Position numbers and translations under genes: made by a program | Shown here: positions 59,198-64,000 of the stretch, piece after piece | Numbering within the stretch: the first letter of the stretch is position 1 | How the letters are laid out: every line of letters begins with the position of its first letter | NCBI RefSeq assembly: GCF_034931005.1 | Contig: NZ_JAYGIN010000004.1 | Span: forward strand, 310,001-374,000 | Source: Arcicella sp034931005 | GTDB taxonomy: Bacteria > Bacteroidota > Bacteroidia > Cytophagales > Spirosomataceae | Reading direction: 5' to 3' | DNA: 64,000 nucleotides | Notes under the pieces: model-generated | Seen by the model: only the letters and a program-made list of their open reading frames with translations | What the model was told of the DNA's origin: nothing | The model's database searches: none

Positions 59198-61099
59198 ATG
59201 ATTACGATAAGAGAAAGACCAATTGGTCATTGGTTGCCAATTACGAAGAAAGAAGTTGAACAGCGTGGCTGGGAACAATTAGATGTTATATTGATTTCGG
59301 GAGATGCCTACGTGGATCACCCTGCTTTTGGTGCGGCCGTTATCGGGCGTATTATTGAGAGTGAAGGTTTTAGAATTGGTATTATTCCACAACCTAATTG
59401 GCGTGATGACCTTCGTGATTTTAAAAAAATGGGTACGCCAAAATATTTCTTTGGCGTAACGGCTGGCTGTATGGATTCGATGGTGAATCATTATACTGCC
59501 AATAAAAGATTGCGTTCAAACGATAGTTATACTCCAGGTGGTGAAGCGGGTTTTAGACCTGACTATGCCACAACCGTTTATACCCAAATCCTCAAAAAGA
59601 TTTATCCAGACATTCCTGTATTGATTGGTGGTATTGAGGCTTCATTGCGTCGTGTGACTCATTATGACTATTGGAAAGATGAATTATTACCGACTATTTT
59701 GGAAGATTCGGGGGCGGATATGTTGGTTTACGGAATGGGCGAACAACCCCTGAGAGATATTTTGAGATTGGTAAAAAGTGGTGTGCCGTTAAATGAAATC
59801 CGTGATGTAAAACAGATTGCTTACTTAGATGATAAGCCTGTTCCAGCTCATGAAACATGGGAAACCGTAGAATTAGCAAGTCATGAGGTGTGTTTGGAAG
59901 ACAAAATAAAATACGCTTCCAATTTCAAAATTGTGGAGGTAGAATCTAATAAATGGCAAGCCAATCGTATTCTCCAAAAAGTGGGAGAGAAGACCTTGGT
60001 CATTAATCCGCCTTTCAAAACGATGGAAGAACAAGAAATGGATAAATCTTTTGACTTGCCATATACTCGTTTGCCCCATCCGAAATACAAAAACCGTGGA
60101 GCAATTCCTGCTTATGAAATGATTAAGTTTTCGGTCAATATGCACCGAGGCTGTTTTGGTGGTTGTAGTTTCTGTACGATTTCGGCTCATCAAGGGAAAT
60201 TTGTAGCTTCTCGTTCCGAAGAATCCATCATGAAGGAGGTAAAGCAAATTGCCGAACACCCAGAATTTAAAGGGTATATTTCAGATTTGGGTGGGCCTTC
60301 TGCCAATATGTACCGTATGAAAGGCAAAGACGAATCTATTTGTGCGAGATGCCAAGCTCCAAGTTGTATCAATCCTGTGATTTGCTCAAATTTGGATACG
60401 TCGCATAAACCTCTCACGGATATTTACCGAAAAGTGGATGCTTTGCCCGAGATAAAAAAGGCTTTTGTGGGTTCTGGGGTTAGATATGACCTTTTGGTAG
60501 ATGATTTTAATAAGAATAATTCCGACGGAAATCACGATGAATATATGGAGCAATTAATCACACGACACGTTTCGGGTAGATTGAAAGTTGCCCCCGAACA
60601 TACTTCTGACGCTACGTTGAAAGTGATGCGTAAACCTGGATTTAAGTATTTTAGAAAATTCAAGGAGAAATACGATAAAATTCAGGATAAGCATGGTTTG
60701 AATCAGCCTTTGATTCCGTATTTCATCAGTTCTCACCCTGGTTGTGAAGAACAAGATATGGCAAATTTGGCAGCAGAAACCAAAGATTTAGGTTTTAGAT
60801 TGGAACAAGTACAGGATTTTACGCCAACTCCCATGACCGTTGCGGAGGTAATTTACTACACAGGCGTACATCCATATACCTTGCAACCCGTTTATACAGC
60901 CAAAACCAAAGAGGAAAAACAAAATCAAAATAATTATTTCTTTTGGTACAAAAATGAATTTAAAAGTTGGATTAGACAACGTTTACAAAAACTAAAACGT
61001 CCAGATTTAGCCCAACAATTATTAGGAGACGTAAATCCAAATCCAAAAAAGAAAGAAGGTCCAAGAAAGGACTACACAACCTATAAACGAAAATGGTAG
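59198..61099 (+). CDS. ygiQ: YgiQ-family radical SAM protein
   Basis: 633 residues. The N-terminal region ITIRERPIGHWLPITKKEVEQRGW is typical of YgiQ/UPF0313. A B12-binding-like alpha/beta domain (about 25-270) precedes the radical SAM core, with MHRGCFGGCSFCTISAHQG (near 315) giving the CxxxCxxC iron-sulfur motif. Further Cys (ESICARCQAPSCINPVICS) may bind a second cluster. The C-terminus is Lys/Arg-rich. The reaction is not known. The TAG stop codon coincides with the GTAG start of the repeat element at 61096. Confidence 0.92.
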   Translation: MITIRERPIGHWLPITKKEVEQRGWEQLDVILISGDAYVDHPAFGAAVIGRIIESEGFRIGIIPQPNWRDDLRDFKKMGTPKYFFGVTAGCMDSMVNHYTANKRLRSNDSYTPGGEAGFRPDYATTVYTQILKKIYPDIPVLIGGIEASLRRVTHYDYWKDELLPTILEDSGADMLVYGMGEQPLRDILRLVKSGVPLNEIRDVKQIAYLDDKPVPAHETWETVELASHEVCLEDKIKYASNFKIVEVESNKWQANRILQKVGEKTLVINPPFKTMEEQEMDKSFDLPYTRLPHPKYKNRGAIPAYEMIKFSVNMHRGCFGGCSFCTISAHQGKFVASRSEESIMKEVKQIAEHPEFKGYISDLGGPSANMYRMKGKDESICARCQAPSCINPVICSNLDTSHKPLTDIYRKVDALPEIKKAFVGSGVRYDLLVDDFNKNNSDGNHDEYMEQLITRHVSGRLKVAPEHTSDATLKVMRKPGFKYFRKFKEKYDKIQDKHGLNQPLIPYFISSHPGCEEQDMANLAAETKDLGFRLEQVQDFTPTPMTVAEVIYYTGVHPYTLQPVYTAKTKEEKQNQNNYFFWYKNEFKSWIRQRLQKLKRPDLAQQLLGDVNPNPKKKEGPRKDYTTYKRKW

Positions 61100-61346
61100 A
61101 GACGTTGCCTGCAACGTCTTTTTATTGCCTGCAACATCTTTTTTATTGCCTGCAACGTCTTTTTATTGCCTGCAACATCTTTTTTATTGCCTGCAACGTC
61201 TTTTTATTGCCTGCAACATCTTTTTTATTGCCTGCAACGTCTTTTTATTGCCTGCAACGTCTTTTTATTGCCTGCAACATCTTTTTGATTGTTTAAAGAG
61301 ATTTTTATTATCCTTTCAACAAAGACGTTGCAGGCAACGTCTCTAC
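61096..61346. repeat. Amplified REP/BIME element starting at the ygiQ stop codon
   Basis: Ends are GTAGAGACGTTGCctGCAACGTCT and the complement ending CTCTAC, the same family as the element at 54147. Inside are about nine copies of TTGCCTGCAACGTCTTTTTA-like 20-21-base units, alternating between an ACGTC and an ACATC version. The TAG at 61097-61099 is the stop codon of ygiQ. Two open frames across it merely translate the repeat. Confidence 0.85.
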
Positions 61347-61400
61347 AAATCACAAAATTTATTGTCAGCAAAATTGCCTTAAACCGCATCTTCAATCAAC

Positions 61401-62153
61401 ATGAGAAAAGCATTTGATTTTTTCCTCAGTAGTATTTATTTAGTGTATTTCCTTCTGATTTTGTTTATTTTTCATCCCATACAAATTATCTGCTTTGAAC
61501 TTTTTGGTCAGCGAACACATCAAAAATCAGTTCATTTGTTAAATTTTTTTCTACTCAACGGAGCAAGAATTGTGGGTACACGCCTTTCATTTATTCAACA
61601 AACGTCACTTCCAACCGATAAACCCATTATTTTCATTGCCAATCACCAAAGTATGTTTGACATTATTGGCATGATTTGGTATTTACGCAAAAACTTTCCT
61701 GTATTTGTCTCAAAACGAGAATTAGCAAAAGGAATTCCTTCTATTTCTTATAATCTTCAAAAAAGTGGAGCTGCCCTCATTGACCGTGAAGATGGCAAAC
61801 AGGCAGTTGTGGAAATTGCTAAATTGGCAAAAATGATAGAAGCAACAAAATTTTCTGCTTCGATTTTTCCCGAAGGTACACGCTCACGGACTGGAACAAT
61901 GAAACCTTTTGCAGTAGGAGGAGTAGCTATTTTGATGAAAAAAGCACCCAATGCACTCATTGTCCCTGTTGCCATTGAGAATGTAAACAAAATGAATCCT
62001 AAAGGTTTTTTTCCTCTCAAAAGCTTTCAACATCTAAAATGGACTGCCCTTGCACCTATTGACAGAACCAATAAAACTCCAGAAGAAGTAGTAGAAGAAG
62101 CCCGAAAAGCTATTTCTGCTATTGTTGAGAATAATAGTAACAAACAATTTTAA
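61401..62153 (+). CDS. plsC: 1-acyl-sn-glycerol-3-phosphate acyltransferase
   Basis: 250 residues. An N-terminal membrane helix (8-28) and the four PlsC blocks: NHQSMFDIIG (HX4D catalytic motif, near 80), KRELAKGIPSISY, FPEGTRSRTG (near 155, binds the glycerol phosphate) and LIVPVAIENV. It adds the second acyl chain to lysophosphatidic acid to make phosphatidic acid at the inner membrane. Monocistronic after the repeat. Confidence 0.93.
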   Translation: MRKAFDFFLSSIYLVYFLLILFIFHPIQIICFELFGQRTHQKSVHLLNFFLLNGARIVGTRLSFIQQTSLPTDKPIIFIANHQSMFDIIGMIWYLRKNFPVFVSKRELAKGIPSISYNLQKSGAALIDREDGKQAVVEIAKLAKMIEATKFSASIFPEGTRSRTGTMKPFAVGGVAILMKKAPNALIVPVAIENVNKMNPKGFFPLKSFQHLKWTALAPIDRTNKTPEEVVEEARKAISAIVENNSNKQF

Positions 62154-62370
62154 ATATTGACACTCCCATTCTAATAAGCATAAGTAGATTAGGGTTTTGT
62201 GTTGTAAGTCGTTATTAATCAGGATATTGTGACATAGTCAAAATAAACTAAATCCAACCCTTACTTAGCTTTAAATAGGATTAATGATAGCTATATATTT
62301 CTACCAAAATATTTTTGAAAAAAAGTTTAAATTAGGTAATTCTACGCTAAAACCACAAAAAGTTGCTTCA

Positions 62371-62378
62371 TACCTTTG
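62371..62378 (+). promoter_or_regulatory. Candidate -7 box for the small gene at 62411
   Basis: TACCTTTG matches TAnnTTTG, 32 bases before the ATG at 62411. It supports transcription of this short gene. The remainder of 62154-62370 is AT-rich with nothing recognised. Confidence 0.45.
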
Positions 62379-62410
62379 CCTATTATTAAACTTATAAAAT
62401 AAACACCTCC

Positions 62411-62602
62411 ATGCAAAACTTTGGAATTCGCTACAACAATGAAATAATTAGGGTTTTTCGTTATGAAAAAACCGCACTTAGATACAAAAACAATACTGAT
62501 TTACCCGTTATGATTGTGCTTACGGATGAAGAACTTACGGAATTTCCAGAAGGCAGTCCATATTATGAGGATACGAGCAATATTTCTCAACAAGGTTCTT
62601 AA
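62411..62602 (+). CDS. Small conserved-looking protein of unknown function
   Basis: 63 residues, no signal peptide or membrane segment. The sequence alternates charged and aromatic residues (FGIRYNNEIIRVFRYEKTAL, LPVMIVLTDEELTEFPEGSPYY) and ends in a polar tail. The codon usage looks like that of its neighbours, and a -7 box is well placed, so I think it is real. No family recognised; no context clue, since flanking genes are plsC and a sugar dehydrogenase gene. Confidence 0.55.
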   Translation: MQNFGIRYNNEIIRVFRYEKTALRYKNNTDLPVMIVLTDEELTEFPEGSPYYEDTSNISQQGS

Positions 62603-62818
62603 TCTACTTTTATTTTTAGTGTGACTTCTTGTTTTACTCCAATCGGTGAAATTTACTCACCCTTCTTTGCTATTGCCTTCACTCGACTTAATCTCATCCC
62701 TTAAAAAAGGCGATGAATCGAATTAATATTCCCAATTGTCGAATATTTAATAACTTTCTAAGTTTTTTTTGCACTTTTACTCTCTTAAAATCAATCCCAA
62801 TTATTACCAACCTTTCAA

Positions 62819-64000
62819 ATGATGAAAAATTTATTGTTATGTTCTGTCAACTTACAAAAACCTAAACAGGCTCTTGCTAAGTTTTCAGCTTTTCTTTTCT
62901 GTCTAACAATCACTAATCTTTCTCTTGCTCAAAATGCTCCTGAAGAAAACCGCTTTACGAAAGTTGTTTTGGGGGATAAATTGGACGAACCAATGGAAAT
63001 GACCTTACTAAAAGATGGTCGTGTTCTCTTTGTGGAGCGTAAAGGGGCTTTGAAGCAATTCGACCCAAACACGGGAGTTATCAAAACAATCGCTGCGATT
63101 CCTGTAAATACAAAATACACCAACGCCAAAGGACAAAAACGTGAAGCAGAAGAAGGTTTGATGGGTTTAATTCATGACCCAAATTTTGAAAAAAATCACT
63201 GGATATATATGTACTATGCCGACACTGCCAAAACGCAACACGTTTTGGCTCGTTGGGAATTGAAAGGTGACGAATTAGTAGCAAGTTCTAAAAAAGTCGT
63301 TTTGGAAGTCCCTACGCAACGTGAAGAATGTTGCCACACAGGCGGAGGAATGGTTTTTGATAAAGCAGGAAACCTTTATTTGACGGTTGGAAACAATACA
63401 TCAAATAGTGGTTCAGACGGTTACGCAAACCTTGACGAAAGAAAAGGTTGGGCGTATTGGGACGACCAACGTGGTGCTGGAAATACTAATAGTTTAACGG
63501 GTAAAATATTGAGAATTACTCCCAAAGAAGATGGCTCATACACGATTCCAAAAGGCAATTTATACGAAACATTACCAAACAATGGCGATGGTTTAGTGAA
63601 GAAGGAAATTTATACAATGGGACACCGTAATCCGTGGCGACCAACTATCGACAGTAAAACGGGTTATTTGTATTGGGGAGAAGTAGGGCCTGATGCCTCG
63701 GTTGATGGAGAACAAGGACCAAGAGGTTACGATGAATTTAATCAAGCAAGAGGTGCTTCAAATTTTGGGTGGCCTTATTTTATTGGTGATAATAAAGTTT
63801 ATACAGACTGGGATTTTGAAACAAAAAAAGTTCGTCCAGATTCAAAATATGACCCACTAAATCCAATTAATGATTCTCCAAACAATACAGGTTTGAAGAA
63901 TTTACCACCAGCCCAAAAAGCATTTATTTGGTATCCTTACGGTATTTCAGAAGATTTCCCGTTAGTTGGAAGCTCAGGAAGAAGTGCTACGGGCGGCCCT
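62819..64000 (+). CDS. PQQ-dependent sugar dehydrogenase-like protein (5' part, runs off the window)
   Basis: At least 394 residues are visible, no stop codon before the window end. Signal peptide near 20-40 (FSAFLFCLTITNLSLAQ), with two adjacent Met codons at the start. The domain is a soluble glucose/sorbosone dehydrogenase propeller: EPMEMTLLKDGRVLFVERKG, EEGLMGLIHDPNF, HTGGGMVFDKAGNLYLTVG, GHRNPWRPTID and GWPYFIGDN are the usual blade motifs with the His that binds the PQQ cofactor in HTGG-type sites. Many such Bacteroidota proteins carry a cytochrome c or PKD domain after this part, beyond the window. It would oxidise sugars in the periplasm. Confidence 0.85.
   Translation, partial: MMKNLLLCSVNLQKPKQALAKFSAFLFCLTITNLSLAQNAPEENRFTKVVLGDKLDEPMEMTLLKDGRVLFVERKGALKQFDPNTGVIKTIAAIPVNTKYTNAKGQKREAEEGLMGLIHDPNFEKNHWIYMYYADTAKTQHVLARWELKGDELVASSKKVVLEVPTQREECCHTGGGMVFDKAGNLYLTVGNNTSNSGSDGYANLDERKGWAYWDDQRGAGNTNSLTGKILRITPKEDGSYTIPKGNLYETLPNNGDGLVKKEIYTMGHRNPWRPTIDSKTGYLYWGEVGPDASVDGEQGPRGYDEFNQARGASNFGWPYFIGDNKVYTDWDFETKKVRPDSKYDPLNPINDSPNNTGLKNLPPAQKAFIWYPYGISEDFPLVGSSGRSATGGP

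Noticed and set aside
61093..61382. Open frames of 67 and 85 residues rich in PATS, CLQ and IACN words
   Set aside because: They only translate the repeat array at 61096-61346 in two frames; no independent evidence for a protein.

Overview
The window is an AT-rich chromosomal segment of a member of the Bacteroidota, most likely from the Cytophagales (inference). The evidence is TonB-dependent receptors with carboxypeptidase-like domains, DUF4296/DUF4956/DUF2490 proteins, a fused SerB-SerA, -7 boxes of the TAnnTTTG type and almost no Shine-Dalgarno sequences. About 50 protein genes are supported. I saw no rRNA, tRNA, CRISPR array, prophage or intact transposase.

Layout. 0.2-7.7 kb holds housekeeping and envelope genes (TPR protein, SDR, RecQ, acyltransferase, thioesterase, orphan OmpR-type regulator). 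7.7-14.8 kb is a vitamin B12 uptake and salvage locus: a cobalamin riboswitch, then a BtuB-like receptor, a BtuG-like lipoprotein, a DUF6580 membrane protein, a BtuF-like protein without signal peptide, two DUF71 ATP pyrophosphatase homologues and a cysteine-rich protein. An Mrp ATPase follows. 16.2-21.4 kb is the most unusual region. It has two tandem copies of a two-gene cassette of LytS-type membrane kinases followed by one LytTR response regulator. In each cassette the first protein keeps the phospho-accepting His but has lost the ATP-binding boxes, while the second keeps the ATP-binding boxes but has Asp in place of that His. This looks like a duplicated split (trans-acting) histidine kinase. 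Both cassettes have a candidate direct-repeat operator upstream.

21.6-37.4 kb carries the SerB-SerA fusion, a YheT hydrolase, a TPR gene with an apparent -1 frameshift after its signal peptide, an M28 peptidase, an ECF sigma factor divergent from a TonB-dependent receptor, and a receptor/lipoprotein operon behind an array of five 11-bp repeats resembling PhoP/PhoB boxes. 37.6-52 kb is mainly metabolism: tag, polyprenol-phosphate sugar transferase, hemJ, dxs, two rhomboid proteases, cysS, ilvA and small lipoproteins. 52-64 kb has an ABC exporter, an MFS carrier, a polyphosphate-polymerase (VTC) operon, a YgiQ radical SAM protein, PlsC and the 5' part of a PQQ-type sugar dehydrogenase gene.

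The intergenic regions are full of palindromic elements. One class consists of stem-loops preceded by GTAG or GTAA, in inverted pairs, sometimes with internal units amplified. They resemble REP/BIME elements, and in four cases their ends form the stop codon of the adjacent gene. A second class is a roughly 160-bp perfect-ended palindrome present in two nearly identical, oppositely oriented copies, with shorter relatives.
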